Below are positions 35,577-44,817 of a DNA stretch of 64,000 nucleotides, one piece after another. The position numbers and the translations under genes were made by a program. The stretch lies in contig NZ_BEVZ01000002.1 in the NCBI RefSeq assembly GCF_003112515.1, forward strand, positions 1,550,001 through 1,614,000, in the 5' to 3' direction. Each line of letters begins with the position of its first letter. The stretch's first letter is position 1. This DNA is from Streptomyces fragilis (lineage in GTDB: Bacteria; Actinomycetota; Actinomycetes; Streptomycetales; Streptomycetaceae). The notes under the pieces were generated by a model. That model was given only the letters and a program-made list of their open reading frames with translations, was not told the origin of the DNA and did not search any database.

Positions 35577-35619
35577 CCGCGGTACGGAAACCACCGCCAC
35601 CGCCCGGCGGGCGGGGCGT

Positions 35620-36270
35620 TCACCGCGGGTCCAGCGGTCCCTCCACGGTGATCACACGGTCGCAGGCGTCCCGGGTCGCGGCCACCAGTTCCCCGTTGGG
35701 CCGGTCGTTGCCCGCCACCCAGGCCCGCGCCGCCTCGGCGGTGAAACCGGTCGAGGTGTGCCGCCCGTGCAGGCGCTCCTCCCGCACCGCCTCGGGGGTG
35801 TCCAGGAACCAGAGCGCGTCCAGACAGGCGCGGGCCGCCGGCCAGGGGCCCTCGCCCAGGGCGAGGTAGTTCCCCTCGGTGACCACCAGCCGCGCCATGG
35901 GCTCCACCACATGGAGCGCCGCCACCGGCTCGTGCAGGGTCCGCGAGTAGCCGGGCGCGTACACCGGCTCCTCGCCCTGCTCCCGGATCCGCCGGAGCAG
36001 CGCGGCGTAGCCCCAGCCGTCGAAGCTCGGCTCGGAGCCCTTCCGGCCGGCCAGCCCCAGCCGCTCCAGCTGGAGGTTGGAGAGGTGGAAGCCGTCCATC
36101 GGCACGTACGCCGCCGTGCCCGGCCCCAGCCGGGCGGCGGCGGCCGCCACCAGGTGCTCGGCCAGGGTCGACTTCCCGGCCCCCGGCGCCCCGGCGATGC
36201 CGAGGATCACCCGCCCGGGGGCCCTCTCCGTCAGTGTCAGCGTCTCCCGCAGCAGTGTCGTGGCGTCCAT
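35620..36270 (-). CDS. P-loop nucleoside/nucleotide kinase family protein
   Basis: 216 residues. Walker A GAPGAGKST (about 28-36), the acceptor region VPMDGFHLSN, and a PGYSRTLHEP strand resemble the uridine kinase/pantothenate kinase-like family (YggC/FrcK type); RLVVTEGNYLAL is the Walker B-like strand. It probably phosphorylates a small nucleoside or sugar. Fructokinase and phosphoribulokinase-like roles cannot be excluded. It is convergent with the secreted-protein gene. Confidence 0.88.
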   Translation of the reverse strand: MDATTLLRETLTLTERAPGRVILGIAGAPGAGKSTLAEHLVAAAAARLGPGTAAYVPMDGFHLSNLQLERLGLAGRKGSEPSFDGWGYAALLRRIREQGEEPVYAPGYSRTLHEPVAALHVVEPMARLVVTEGNYLALGEGPWPAARACLDALWFLDTPEAVREERLHGRHTSTGFTAEAARAWVAGNDRPNGELVAATRDACDRVITVEGPLDPR

Positions 36271-36416
36271 GCCGCCATCGGACCACGTCCACCGCGAGGG
36301 TCGCAGCCCCGGCTGTGACTCAGCTCTCCGCGAGGCGTCCTGTCGTGCCCCACGGACCGTGCGCGAGGATCGGCGGACGATCTTGTGTGAACGTCTTCGA
36401 AGCACAGGGAGCACCC

Positions 36417-37205
36417 ATGGAGCGCAGCGACCGGAGCAACCCGGACTTCGGGCTCACCGCGGAGGACTACCGGCGCCACCGCGCCGGGTTCCCCCCGGAA
36501 CTCGTCACCCGTCTGGCCGGCCACGGCGTCGAGGCGTCGGGACGTGACGTCCTGGACGTCGGCACCGGCACCGGCAGCCTGGCCCGTCTGATGGCCCTGG
36601 CCGGCGGCAGGGTCACCGGCCTCGACCCGGCGGCCCCGCTGCTGGAACAGGCCCGGCAGCTGGACGCCGAGGCCGGCGTGGGCGTCGAGTACCGGGTGGG
36701 AACCGCCGAGGCCACCGGTCTGCCGGACGGCGCCTTCGACGTCGTCACGGCCGGTCAGTGCTGGCACTGGTTCGACGCCCCCCGCGCCGCCGCCGAGGTC
36801 CGGCGGCTGCTGCGCCCGGGCGGCCACGTGGTGATCGCCCACTTCGACTGGCTGCCGCTGCCCGGCAACGTGGTGGCCGCCACCGAGGACCTGATCCTCG
36901 CCCACAACCCGGACTGGTCCATGGCGGGCGGCACCGGCCTCCACCCGCGCTGGCTGACCGACCTGGCGACCGCCGGGTTCCGGGACATCGAGACCTTCTC
37001 CTTCGACCTCGAGGTGCCCTACCGGCCCGAGGACTGGGTGGGCCGGATCCGCGCCAGCGCCGGGGTGGGCGCGAGCCTCCCGGAGGAGGGTGTGCGGGCC
37101 TTCTCCGACGAGCTCACCGCCGTCCTGCGCGACCGCTTCCCCGGGGACCCGTTGCGCGTCCCGCACCGGACCTGGGCGGTGACCGCCCGCGCACCCCTCG
37201 CCTGA
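36417..37205 (+). CDS. Class I SAM methyltransferase
   Basis: 262 residues with AGGGAG before the ATG. SAM motifs: VLDVGTGTGSLARLMALAGGRVTGLDPA, YRVGTAEATGLP, FDVVTAGQCWHWFDAPRAAAEVRRLLRPGGHVVIAHF. It resembles the UbiE/trans-aconitate methyltransferase-like group, with no close neighbour to suggest a substrate. The stop is within a 20-bp duplication. Confidence 0.9.
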   Translation: MERSDRSNPDFGLTAEDYRRHRAGFPPELVTRLAGHGVEASGRDVLDVGTGTGSLARLMALAGGRVTGLDPAAPLLEQARQLDAEAGVGVEYRVGTAEATGLPDGAFDVVTAGQCWHWFDAPRAAAEVRRLLRPGGHVVIAHFDWLPLPGNVVAATEDLILAHNPDWSMAGGTGLHPRWLTDLATAGFRDIETFSFDLEVPYRPEDWVGRIRASAGVGASLPEEGVRAFSDELTAVLRDRFPGDPLRVPHRTWAVTARAPLA

Positions 37206-37231
37206 CCCTCCCACCCCTCGCCCGACCCGCG
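37192..37231. repeat. 20-bp tandem duplication across a stop codon
   Basis: Units 37192-37211 and 37212-37231 share CACCCCTCGCC(T/C)GACCC, 16 of 17 bases. The methyltransferase stop is in the first unit; the second has CGA in its place, so only one stop remains. Confidence 0.85.
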
Positions 37232-37248
37232 CGCCTCCCGCGCGGGTC
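37224..37248. terminator. 10-bp GC hairpin between convergent genes
   Basis: GACCCGCGCG (37224-37233) pairs with 37239-37248 around a five-base loop. It lies between the methyltransferase and acyltransferase genes and overlaps the second copy of the 20-bp repeat. Confidence 0.8.
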
Positions 37249-37275
37249 AGGCGTCCCGCTCCCGTAGAGGGCCGT

Positions 37276-38361
37276 CTACCGCCGGACGGCCTCGCGCGGC
37301 TCGCGGAACGCCCGGTCGGCCCTCGGCTCCACCACCGGCCGGAACAGCCGCCGCACCGGCGCCGTGCACAGCGCCGTCACCACCAGCGCGCCGAGCACCG
37401 TCACCGCCAGGAGCCCGGCGCCGCCGTAGGGCCGCAGCAGGTCGTAGAAGTCCGTGTGCGCGAGGAACTTCATGAAGAAGCCGTGCAGCAGATAGCCGTA
37501 CAGGGTGCCCTCACCGAGCGCGGTGAACCACGTCCGGCGGGCCGGTACCCAGGCGAGGAAGCAGACGACCAGGGCCACGCCGCAGCCGAACAGCAGCAGC
37601 GTCATCAACGGTCCCGCCCACCAGGGCATGCCCAGCTGCTGCGCGGCGCTGCTGTGGTAGAGCCAGGCGTAGTTCAGCCGGGGAACCGCCCACCAGGCCG
37701 CGGCCAGGCCCGCCGCCGCCACCGGTACCGACAGTGCCCGCACCGCGGGGTGCCGCACCAGCGCGAAGTGCTCCGGCCGCAGACCCAGCCCGAGGACGAA
37801 GTAGGGCAGGAACTGCAGCACCCGCTGCAGGTCGAGGTCCTCGCCGATCGAGGGGGAGAGGGCGGCCAACATCGCCATCCCCAGCGCCACCGGCAGCGGC
37901 CACCGCAGCGACCGCCACAGCGGCGCCGTCAGCCGCCACACGAAGAGCGCCGCCAGGAACCAGGTCACGTAGGTGGGGTCCAGCAGGGTGACGGGCCGTC
38001 CGGGGTCGTCGTCGCTCCAGCGGGTGAAGAGCGCGTAGGCGGTCTCGAAGAGGACGTAGGGCAGGACGAAGCCGGTCACCAGCCGCCGGACCCGGTGCGG
38101 CGAGGCGTCGAAGGAGCGGGAGAAGTAGCCGGAGACCACGATGAACGCCGGCATGTGGAAGGCGTAGACGAACATGTAGAGGGCGAGGACCCCACGGTCG
38201 CCCTCCCGCAGCGGCTCCCAGATGTGGCCGACCGCCACCAGGAGGATCGCCAGGAACTTGGCGTTGTCGAAGAACGCGTCGCGGGAGGCCGGCGCGCCCA
38301 GGCCCTGGTCCTGATCCGGGGCCGGGCGGGTCCGGGGAGCGGTGGAGGTCGCCGTTGACAT
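37276..38361 (-). CDS. Acyltransferase family 3 membrane protein
   Basis: 361 residues from an ATG at 38361. Typical of OafA-like acyltransferases: FFDNAKFLAILLVAVGHIW carries the essential His, ALYMFVYAFHMPAFIVVSGYFSRSF follows, and about ten membrane helices are seen along the chain, ending with GTLYGYLLHGFFMKF. It should move an acetyl or other acyl group from the cytoplasm onto a sugar or surface polymer. It could modify the glycopolymer made by the rhamnose locus, though that is 4 kb away on the other side of several genes. Confidence 0.88.
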   Translation of the reverse strand: MSTATSTAPRTRPAPDQDQGLGAPASRDAFFDNAKFLAILLVAVGHIWEPLREGDRGVLALYMFVYAFHMPAFIVVSGYFSRSFDASPHRVRRLVTGFVLPYVLFETAYALFTRWSDDDPGRPVTLLDPTYVTWFLAALFVWRLTAPLWRSLRWPLPVALGMAMLAALSPSIGEDLDLQRVLQFLPYFVLGLGLRPEHFALVRHPAVRALSVPVAAAGLAAAWWAVPRLNYAWLYHSSAAQQLGMPWWAGPLMTLLLFGCGVALVVCFLAWVPARRTWFTALGEGTLYGYLLHGFFMKFLAHTDFYDLLRPYGGAGLLAVTVLGALVVTALCTAPVRRLFRPVVEPRADRAFREPREAVRR

Positions 38362-38454
38362 GCGCGTGCGCCTCACCGGCCGGGCGGAGGCCAAACCTCC
38401 GCATCCACCCCTATGACGCACTTCACTCGTTCGAAGCAATCCGCGTGAACGGTG

Positions 38455-38472
38455 TCAACGTTCCTTCGTTGA
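38455..38472. promoter_or_regulatory. Inverted repeat overlapping the methylase promoter
   Basis: TCAACG (38455-38460) and CGTTGA (38467-38472) face each other with six bases between. The right arm overlaps the -35 box of the methylase promoter, a place suited to a repressor; the methylase's own HTH domain is a candidate. Confidence 0.5.
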
Positions 38473-38498
38473 ACAGTTCCCCCGGCGCTGTGTACGGT
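38469..38498 (+). promoter_or_regulatory. Promoter of the HTH-methylase gene, probably leaderless
   Basis: TTGAAC (38469-38474) and TACGGT (38493-38498) are separated by 18 bp; TG precedes the -10 box. The ATG at 38506 begins eight bases after the box and has no ribosome site, so the mRNA probably starts at or next to the initiation codon. Confidence 0.6.
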
Positions 38499-38505
38499 GT
38501 GCGCC

Positions 38506-40158
38506 ATGACTGACAGCGCTGGGAGCCAGGCGGCAGGAGCTTTGGTGACCGGCTCGGAGATCGCCCGTCTCGCCGGCGTCACCCGCGCCGCCGTCTCCAA
38601 CTGGCGAAGACGGTACGACGACTTCCCGGAACCGGCCGGCGGCGGCCCCAACAGCCCGCTCTTCGACCTCGCCGAGATCCGGTCCTGGCTGGAGCGCCAG
38701 CGCAAGGGGCAGGACGTCTCCGACGAGGTCAGGCTCTGGCAGACCCTGCGCGGCGCCTACGGCGACGACATGGTCACCGCCCTCGCCGACACGGCCGCGC
38801 ACGTCGACGACCCGGACGCGCTCACCCCGCTCCCTGAGGAGGCCGTACGGCTCGTGGGGCGCCTCCTGGACCGGGGCTCCGCCGCCGACCTCGTCACCGG
38901 ACTCGCGGAACGCTTCACCGACTCCGTCCGCCGCGCCGCCTCCGACCAGGTCACCACCGCCCGCGTGGTGCGCGCCGTGCGCCACTTCGCCGGTCGCGTG
39001 GCCAAGGACGCCGTGGTCCTCGACCCCGCCTGCGGGATCGGCACCCTGCTCCTGTGCGTGGGACCCGAGCGCGGACCGCGGCGCCACGGGCAGGAGATCG
39101 ACCCGGACAGCGCGCGGTTCGCCCAGCTGCGGGCCGACCTGACGGGTCGCGCCGGAGTGGAGATCGCGGTCGGGGATTCGCTGCGCGAGGACCGGCTGGC
39201 GGAACTCAAGGCCGACCTGGTGGTCTGCGACCCGCCCGTCGGGGACACCGACTGGGGCCGGGAGCAACTCCTCCTGGACCGCCGCTGGGAGCTGGGCACA
39301 CCGTCCCGGGCGGAGAGCGAACTCGCCTGGCTGCAGCACGCGTACGCGCACACCGCCCCCGGCGGCCGGGTGCTGATGGTGATGCCCGCCTCGGTCGCCT
39401 ACCGCAAGGCGGGCCGCCGCATCAGGGCCGAACTGGTCCGGCGCGGCATCCTCACCCAGGTCACCGCGCTTGCCCCCGGCACCGCCGCCTCGCACGCGCA
39501 GCCCGTCCACCTCTGGCACCTGCGCCGCCCCACGGGGCCCGGCGACACCGCCGCCGCCGTCCGTATGGTCGACCTCACCGCCAACGACCCGGACGGACCG
39601 CTGGAACCCGGCCCCGCCCAGACGGCGGAGATCGCCCTGATCGACCTGCTCGACGACACCGTCGACCTCACCCCCGGGCGCCATGTCGAGGACTCCACCC
39701 GTGACTTCGCCGCCGAGTACCAGGAGCTGCGGCGACAGCTCGACGAGCGGCTGGCGCGGCTCGGCCCGCTGCTGCCCGCGCTGACCGAGGGACGGGGCCC
39801 CGGTTCCCTGGACGGGTCCACCGTGAGCGTCGCCGAGCTCGCGCGGGCCGGGCTGGTCACCCACGGGGAGGACGAACCCGTCTCGACCAGCGAGCAGTTG
39901 GACACCGACTACCTGCGCGGCTTCCTGCGCTCGTCGGTCAACGTCCGCCGCTCCACCTCGCTCAGCGGAACGTTCCGCCTCGACGGGCGGGGCGCGCGGG
40001 TGCCGCAGATGGACATCGAGGAGCAGCGCCGGTACGGGGCGGCGTTCCGCACCCTGCGGGAGTTCGAGGCCTGCGCCCGCGAGATCGCCGACCTCACGGC
40101 GCGGATCGCCGAACTGGCGGGCGAGGGCCTGGGCAACGGGGCGCTGACCCCCGGTTAG
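38506..40158 (+). CDS. N6-adenine DNA methylase with N-terminal helix-turn-helix
   Basis: 550 residues. A MerR-like HTH ([32 protein letters not shown], about 18-48) opens the protein; a type I-like HsdM domain follows with SAM motif [17 protein letters not shown], and the catalytic motif reads [13 protein letters not shown] instead of NPPF/Y, with the aromatic residue missing. The C-terminal 120 residues resemble a coiled-coil specificity region. No hsdS or hsdR gene is near, so it is an orphan; it may act as a regulator or as a weakened methylase. A leaderless promoter precedes it, and a 20-bp repeat array follows. Confidence 0.9.
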   Translation: MTDSAGSQAAGALVTGSEIARLAGVTRAAVSNWRRRYDDFPEPAGGGPNSPLFDLAEIRSWLERQRKGQDVSDEVRLWQTLRGAYGDDMVTALADTAAHVDDPDALTPLPEEAVRLVGRLLDRGSAADLVTGLAERFTDSVRRAASDQVTTARVVRAVRHFAGRVAKDAVVLDPACGIGTLLLCVGPERGPRRHGQEIDPDSARFAQLRADLTGRAGVEIAVGDSLREDRLAELKADLVVCDPPVGDTDWGREQLLLDRRWELGTPSRAESELAWLQHAYAHTAPGGRVLMVMPASVAYRKAGRRIRAELVRRGILTQVTALAPGTAASHAQPVHLWHLRRPTGPGDTAAAVRMVDLTANDPDGPLEPGPAQTAEIALIDLLDDTVDLTPGRHVEDSTRDFAAEYQELRRQLDERLARLGPLLPALTEGRGPGSLDGSTVSVAELARAGLVTHGEDEPVSTSEQLDTDYLRGFLRSSVNVRRSTSLSGTFRLDGRGARVPQMDIEEQRRYGAAFRTLREFEACAREIADLTARIAELAGEGLGNGALTPG

Positions 40159-40170
40159 CACGCGCCGACC

Positions 40171-40320
40171 GGCCCCGAACGCTCCGGGCCGGCCCTGGAC
40201 GCCGCGGGTCTGCCCCGGACGCCCCGGGCCGGCCCCGACAACTGCGGGTCTGTCCTGGATGCACGGGGCCGGCCCGATACGCAAGGGGCCGGCCCGGGAG
40301 TCTCCGGGCCGGCCGTCGTC
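40171..40320. repeat. Array of seven 20-bp tandem repeats after the methylase gene
   Basis: Units start at 40171, 40191, 40211, 40231, 40251, 40271 and 40291, with the first half of an eighth at 40311. Spacing is exactly 20 bp throughout. Most units open with GGCCC or close variants and close with GGGCC or GGGTC, so each is a small imperfect inverted repeat. Sequence between arms varies (GACGC, ATACG and so on). The array lies between the stop of the methylase (40158) and the convergent collagen-like gene (40372). Confidence 0.93.
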
Positions 40321-40371
40321 ACGTGTGGATCGCCCCTCCACCGGTGCCCCGGGGGTGGAGGGACGTCTCCG

Positions 40372-41037
40372 CTACGTGGTGGGGGTCAGGGGGAGGCAGA
40401 TGGCGTCGACGGTGAACGACACCGTCTCGCCGCTCGTGTTCCTGACCGTGCCGGTCCAGCCGTTCGCGCCGTTCGGGGCCGACTCGAGCACCGTGACCTC
40501 GTCGAGCAGGTCGTCGGCCACGCTCACGCCGCCGCCGGTGAGCGTGCTGGTCGCCGGGCAGGTGGCCGTTTCCGTCCCGGTCTCCCCGGCGTCGGCCTCG
40601 CCGGTCTCGGTCTCCAGGAAGGTCGGGATGACCTCGCCGGGGTCACCCTCGGGGCCCGCCGGACCCTGCGGTCCCGCCGGGCCCTCAGGGCCTTGCTCAC
40701 CCTCAGGTCCTTCGGGGCCTGCCGGCCCCTGGGCGCCCGCCGGGCCTGCCGGTCCCGCCGCGCCCGCGGGGCCCGCGGGACCGGCGACGCCCGCCGGACC
40801 CTGCGGCCCGGACGGACCCGGCTGACCCTGCGGCCCGGACGGCCCGGGCTCGCCCTGCGGACCGGCGGGGCCGGGCCTGCCGCCCCCGCCGTCGCACGAG
40901 TGGTCGCAGTCGTGCGCGGCGGCCCGGTCCGTGCCCGCCTCGGCGGCCATGACCTGCGGTGCCACCGCGCCGGAGACGAGGGCCGCCGTCAGCACGGGCA
41001 GGCCTGCGCGGCAGAGCCGGCGTATCGACTTCTTCAA
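40372..41037 (-). CDS. Secreted collagen-like protein
   Basis: 221 residues from a TTG at 41037 preceded by GGGAG. A signal peptide ([30 protein letters not shown]) ends near residue 31. Residues 53-133 are 27 uninterrupted Gly-X-Y triplets rich in Pro, Gln, Glu and Ala; a Cys pair (DCDHSCD, about 43-49) precedes them and may link chains. The C-terminal 85 residues ([11 protein letters not shown]... and AICLPLT) look like a small beta-sandwich with two Cys. Bacterial collagen-like proteins form trimers on the cell surface. No anchor motif is seen, so it may be released. Confidence 0.9.
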   Translation of the reverse strand: MKKSIRRLCRAGLPVLTAALVSGAVAPQVMAAEAGTDRAAAHDCDHSCDGGGGRPGPAGPQGEPGPSGPQGQPGPSGPQGPAGVAGPAGPAGAAGPAGPAGAQGPAGPEGPEGEQGPEGPAGPQGPAGPEGDPGEVIPTFLETETGEADAGETGTETATCPATSTLTGGGVSVADDLLDEVTVLESAPNGANGWTGTVRNTSGETVSFTVDAICLPLTPTT

Positions 41038-41266
41038 GGTTGCTCCCGATGGGGTGAGGGGGCCCGGCTGCGGGGAGCACGTCCAGCGGTTCCCGCCGGG
41101 CTTTCGATCGACGTCACCGATCCCAGCACGCGGCGCGACACCCCGCCCGGCGAGAACACTCCTCCGGGCTAGCGAGGCGGGCGGACGCCATCCGGACGGA
41201 CGTGCGCCGGGACCGTCCGGGGACCCGCGAGAACGCCGCAGCGGCCAGGTGAGCAGGGGGAATCCG

Positions 41267-41629
41267 ATGGAGCACAGGCCCGATCCGATCCAGATCATCA
41301 CCCGCCCCAGCGCGTCGGTGGCGCAGGACCGGATCCAGGCGCTGGGGGCCTGGATGGACGCCGCCCGCCACGCCGGGTGGCGGGTGGACCCCCTGGACGA
41401 GCCGGTGGACTGGCCGGCGGGGGAGTGCGGCCTGGTGGACATCGAAGGACTGCGCTACCTGCTCCGGGTCGGTCTGCGCGGCCGGACCCGGGCCGTGCTG
41501 CTCCCGGCCGCGCACGCGGACCGCGCCGTGGCCCGGCCGCTCGCGGGCGACCCGGCGAGCGCCACCCGCCCGGTGCTCCAACTCACCACGTGGGCCGAGC
41601 CGCTGTTCGACGCGGAACCTCGCCGGTGA
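41267..41629 (+). CDS. Hypothetical protein
   Basis: 120 residues with GGGGGAA before the ATG. The sequence has no motif I know. It starts with [31 protein letters not shown] and has alternating charged and hydrophobic segments suited to an alpha/beta fold; no membrane segment or signal. It overlaps the convergent HAD gene by 47 bp, which may reflect tight spacing or antisense control. Codon use is normal for this genome, so it is likely real. Confidence 0.6.
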   Translation: MEHRPDPIQIITRPSASVAQDRIQALGAWMDAARHAGWRVDPLDEPVDWPAGECGLVDIEGLRYLLRVGLRGRTRAVLLPAAHADRAVARPLAGDPASATRPVLQLTTWAEPLFDAEPRR

Positions 41630-42275
41630 CCGCTCCCGCGGGCGCCGCCGCGGCAGCGGTGAACAGCGGCTCCAGCGCCTGCCGCAGGTCCTCGACGCAG
41701 CGGTACGGCACGGCGGACATGCCGATCGCCGCGGCCGCCTCGGTGTTCTCCGTCCGGTCGTCGACGAACAGACAGCGCTCCGGTGCGACACCGGCCAGCC
41801 GGCAGGCCCTCCGGTAGATCGCCCGTTCGGGCTTGGCGACGCCCTCCCACGCGCTGTTGACGACGTGATGGGCGAGATCGGCGATCCCCATCGCCTCGAG
41901 TTCGCGGTCGAGTCCGGCCGTCGCGTTGGTCACGATCACCAGCGGCACCAGTTCCCTTGCCCGGCGCAGCAGTTCGACCGCCTCGGGGTCCGCGTGGAAC
42001 GGCGCGTCCGTCATGGCCCGGGCCAGTTCACGGGCCCGGCCGGGCGGCACGAAGGCGGCCATCCGCCGGGCGACGGCGTCCGTCCACCGCCCGACGTCGA
42101 TTCGTCCGAGCAACAGCGGGAGATCGAGCTCCGGCGCGTAGGCCACCGACGCGGTGAGACCCGGCATGAGGCCCGACTCCCGCTCGAGCGCGGTGAGTTC
42201 GGAGAAGTCGTAGAACCGGACGACGTTGTCGAGGTCGCAGAGCACGGCGTCGAAGCCGCTCGGCAGGGGTGTCAC
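41583..42275 (-). CDS. HAD-family hydrolase
   Basis: 230 residues from a GTG at 42275. HAD motif I reads VLCDLDNVVRF with the nucleophile Asp; motif II VIVTNAT; motif III Lys in GVAKPERAIYRRA; motif IV CLFVDDRTEN. The motif I Asp-Leu-Asp is intact, so it should be a phosphatase; the small cap is of the YihX/phosphoglucose type. The C-terminal 30 residues are Ala/Arg-rich and encoded opposite the end of the 41267 gene. Confidence 0.88.
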   Translation of the reverse strand: MTPLPSGFDAVLCDLDNVVRFYDFSELTALERESGLMPGLTASVAYAPELDLPLLLGRIDVGRWTDAVARRMAAFVPPGRARELARAMTDAPFHADPEAVELLRRARELVPLVIVTNATAGLDRELEAMGIADLAHHVVNSAWEGVAKPERAIYRRACRLAGVAPERCLFVDDRTENTEAAAAIGMSAVPYRCVEDLRQALEPLFTAAAAAPAGAVTGEVPRRTAARPTW

Positions 42276-42717
42276 GGGCCCCAGCCTGTCACAGGTGTCC
42301 GAGCCGGGTCCCGGCGTGTCCCCCCCAGGTCACGCCGGGACCAGTCGGCCCCCCTGATGATCCCCCCCGGGATCCCCCCTCAGGTCCCCCCGAGTCGCAC
42401 CGGCCCGCCCCCCGACGAGGCGGTGCGTCCGAGGGAGACGCTACACGAACGTGTCGGGTTGCACCAGAGCCTCGTTCTGTTGACATCGTCAACGGAAACT
42501 TTCGAACCGGAGGCCAACACGCAGGTGAGGAAGTGCGGAAAACGCGGCTTGGGTTGATCGACGGCCGACCGGCGAGGAAGGTTGTACGGCGGGGAGGAAA
42601 TTTTTCCGGCTCCATCCGGGGGCCCCGCGGAACGGCGTGTCACGCGGAAGCGGGAAAAGGCCGTCGCATCGTTCGGTTCGCCGTCCGGCGGGGGCGCTCG
42701 CGGCTAGTGTGGGCCGA
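42276..42717. other. Divergent intergenic region (HAD / rfbA) with two inverted repeats
   Basis: No gene is seen in these 442 bp. A perfect 12-bp inverted repeat (42307-42318 with 42331-42342) with a C-run in the loop lies near the HAD start. GTTGACATCGTCAAC at 42479-42493 is a six-base-arm palindrome that could be an operator. The block 42340-42420 is full of C runs. TAGTGT at 42705-42710 ends seven bases before the rfbA ATG and may be a -10 box for a leaderless mRNA. Confidence 0.6.
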
Positions 42718-43791
42718 ATGAAGGCTCTTGTCCTGTCAGGTGGAGCCGGCACGCGACTGCGGCCGATCACCCACACGTCGGCCAAACAGCTCGTGCCGGT
42801 GGCCAACAAGCCGGTGTTGTTCTACGGACTGGAATCCATCGCGGACGCCGGGATAACCGAGGTCGGGATGATCGTCGGGGAGACCGCCGACGAGATCCGC
42901 GCCGCGGTCGGGGACGGCTCGCGCTTCGGTCTCCGGGTGACCTACATCCCGCAGGAGAAGCCTCTCGGACTGGCCCACGCGGTCCTGATCGCGCGGGACT
43001 TCCTCGGCGAGGACGACTTCGTCATGTACCTCGGCGACAACTTCATCGTCGGCGGCATCAACGACATCGTCGACGACTTCCGCGCCAGCCGCCCCGACGC
43101 CCAGATCCTGCTGACGAAGGTCCCCGACCCCCGCGCCTTCGGCGTCGCCGTCCTCGACGACGAGGGCCAGGTGGTGACCCTGGAGGAGAAGCCCGAGCGG
43201 CCCGAGAGCGACCTCGCGCTGGTCGGCGTCTACCTCTTCACGCCCCGGATCCACCAGGCGGTCCGCTCCATCGAGCCCTCCTGGCGGGGCGAACTGGAGA
43301 TCACCCACGCCATCCAGCGGCTGATCGACGACCGGGCCACCGTGCGGTCCACCGTCATCCAGGGGTACTGGAAGGACACCGGGAACGTCGTCGACATGCT
43401 CGAGGTGAACCGGATGGTCCTCGAGTCCCTGGAGCCGCGCAACGACGGAGAGGTGGACGAGGAGAGCGAGACCGTCGGCCGGGTCGTGATCGAGGCGGGC
43501 GCGCGGGTGACCCGCTCGAGGATCGTGGGCCCCGCCGTCATCGGCGCCGGCACCCGGGTCGACGACTCCTACGTCGGACCGTTCACCTCGGTGGGCGAGA
43601 ACTGCACCGTCAGCGGCAGCGAGCTGGAGTTCTCCATCGTGCTGCGGGACGCCACCATCCTGGGCGTCGGACGCATCGAGTCCTCCCTCATCGGCCGCCA
43701 CGCCGAGGTGACCACGCAGTCGGCGCCCGGCGTCCCCAGCGCCCACCGTCTCGTTCTCGGCGACCACAGCAAGGTGCGGATCCAGCCATGA
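42718..43791 (+). CDS. rfbA: Glucose-1-phosphate thymidylyltransferase (long form)
   Basis: 357 residues. LSGGAGTRLRPITHTSAKQLVPVANKP is the nucleotidyltransferase signature; YLGDNFIVGG and VQGYWKDTGN-like regions complete the core. The extra 70 residues at the C-terminus form a left-handed beta-helix (RIVGPAVIGAGTRVDDSYVGPF), marking the long StrD/RfbA type. It makes dTDP-glucose from glucose-1-phosphate and dTTP, the first step to dTDP-L-rhamnose. Its stop overlaps the rfbB start by four bases. Confidence 0.95.
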   Translation: MKALVLSGGAGTRLRPITHTSAKQLVPVANKPVLFYGLESIADAGITEVGMIVGETADEIRAAVGDGSRFGLRVTYIPQEKPLGLAHAVLIARDFLGEDDFVMYLGDNFIVGGINDIVDDFRASRPDAQILLTKVPDPRAFGVAVLDDEGQVVTLEEKPERPESDLALVGVYLFTPRIHQAVRSIEPSWRGELEITHAIQRLIDDRATVRSTVIQGYWKDTGNVVDMLEVNRMVLESLEPRNDGEVDEESETVGRVVIEAGARVTRSRIVGPAVIGAGTRVDDSYVGPFTSVGENCTVSGSELEFSIVLRDATILGVGRIESSLIGRHAEVTTQSAPGVPSAHRLVLGDHSKVRIQP

Positions 43792-44765
43792 CCACCCCGA
43801 ACCTCCTCGTCACCGGCGCCGCCGGTTTCATCGGGTCCGCCTACGTGCGGAACCTCCTGACCGACGGCGCGGCGGACCTGCGCGTCACCGTCCTCGACAA
43901 GCTCACCTACGCGGGCACCCTCGACAACCTGCCGCTGGACCACCCGCGCCTGGAGTTCGTCCAGGGCGACATCCGCGACGCCGAGCTGGTGGACAAGCTG
44001 ATGGGCGCCGCCGACCAGGTCGTCCACTTCGCCGCCGAATCCCACGTGGACCGGTCGATCACCGGCGCCGCGGACTTCGTGCTCACCAACGTGGTCGGCA
44101 CGCAGACGCTGCTGGACGCCGCGCTGCGGCACGCGGTGGGACCCTTCGTGCACATCTCCACCGACGAGGTCTACGGCTCCATCGAGTCGGGGTCCTGGCC
44201 GGAGACGCACCCCCTCGCGCCCAACTCGCCGTACTCCGCCTCCAAGGCCTCGTCCGACCTGCTCGCCCTGGCCTACCACCGGACCCACGGCCTGGACGTC
44301 CGCGTCACCCGCTGCTCCAACAACTACGGGCCCCGCCAGTTCCCCGAAAAGGTGATTCCTCTCTTCGTCACCAACCTCCTCGACGGCAGGAAGGTGCCGC
44401 TCTACGGGGACGGGCGCAACGTCCGCGACTGGCTGCACGTGGAGGACCACTGCCAGGGCGTCGAACTCGTGCGAACCCGGGGCGCAGCAGGGGAGATCTA
44501 CAACATCGGCGGTGGCACCGAGCTCTCCAACAAGGAGCTCACCGGTCTGCTCCTGGAGGCCTGCGGGGCCGGCTGGGACATGGTCGAGCACGTCGAGGAC
44601 CGCAAGGGACACGACCTGCGTTACTCCGTCGACTGGGACAAAGCGCGGACCCAACTCGGCTACCATCCCCGGCACGACTTCTCCACCTCTCTCGCCGCCA
44701 CCGTCAACTGGTACCGCGAGAACCGGGGTTGGTGGGAGCCGTTGAAGGAACGGGCCGGCGGGTGA
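43788..44765 (+). CDS. rfbB: dTDP-glucose 4,6-dehydratase
   Basis: 325 residues. NAD motif TGAAGFIGSAYVR; catalytic STDEVYG (Thr-Asp-Glu) and YSASKASSD (Tyr-x-x-x-Lys); NNYGPRQFPEKVIPLF is a substrate-binding signature of RmlB. Converts dTDP-glucose to the 4-keto-6-deoxy sugar. The ATGA overlap with rfbA couples translation. Confidence 0.95.
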   Translation: MTTPNLLVTGAAGFIGSAYVRNLLTDGAADLRVTVLDKLTYAGTLDNLPLDHPRLEFVQGDIRDAELVDKLMGAADQVVHFAAESHVDRSITGAADFVLTNVVGTQTLLDAALRHAVGPFVHISTDEVYGSIESGSWPETHPLAPNSPYSASKASSDLLALAYHRTHGLDVRVTRCSNNYGPRQFPEKVIPLFVTNLLDGRKVPLYGDGRNVRDWLHVEDHCQGVELVRTRGAAGEIYNIGGGTELSNKELTGLLLEACGAGWDMVEHVEDRKGHDLRYSVDWDKARTQLGYHPRHDFSTSLAATVNWYRENRGWWEPLKERAGG

Positions 44766-44817
44766 GCCGTCGGTCCGGTACCGGCCGGCGGAGCACGGGA
44801 AGTACGGAGAAGCGCGC

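Noticed and set aside
38506..40158. Complete restriction-modification system
   Set aside because: No specificity or restriction subunit gene is found on either side; the neighbours are an acyltransferase and a collagen-like protein gene.
40171..40320. CRISPR array
   Set aside because: Units are contiguous 20-bp repeats without unique spacers, and no cas gene is nearby.
41267..41629. Dismissing the 120-codon gene as a shadow of the HAD gene
   Set aside because: Most of it lies outside the HAD gene, it has a good ribosome site and normal codon use, so it was kept as hypothetical.
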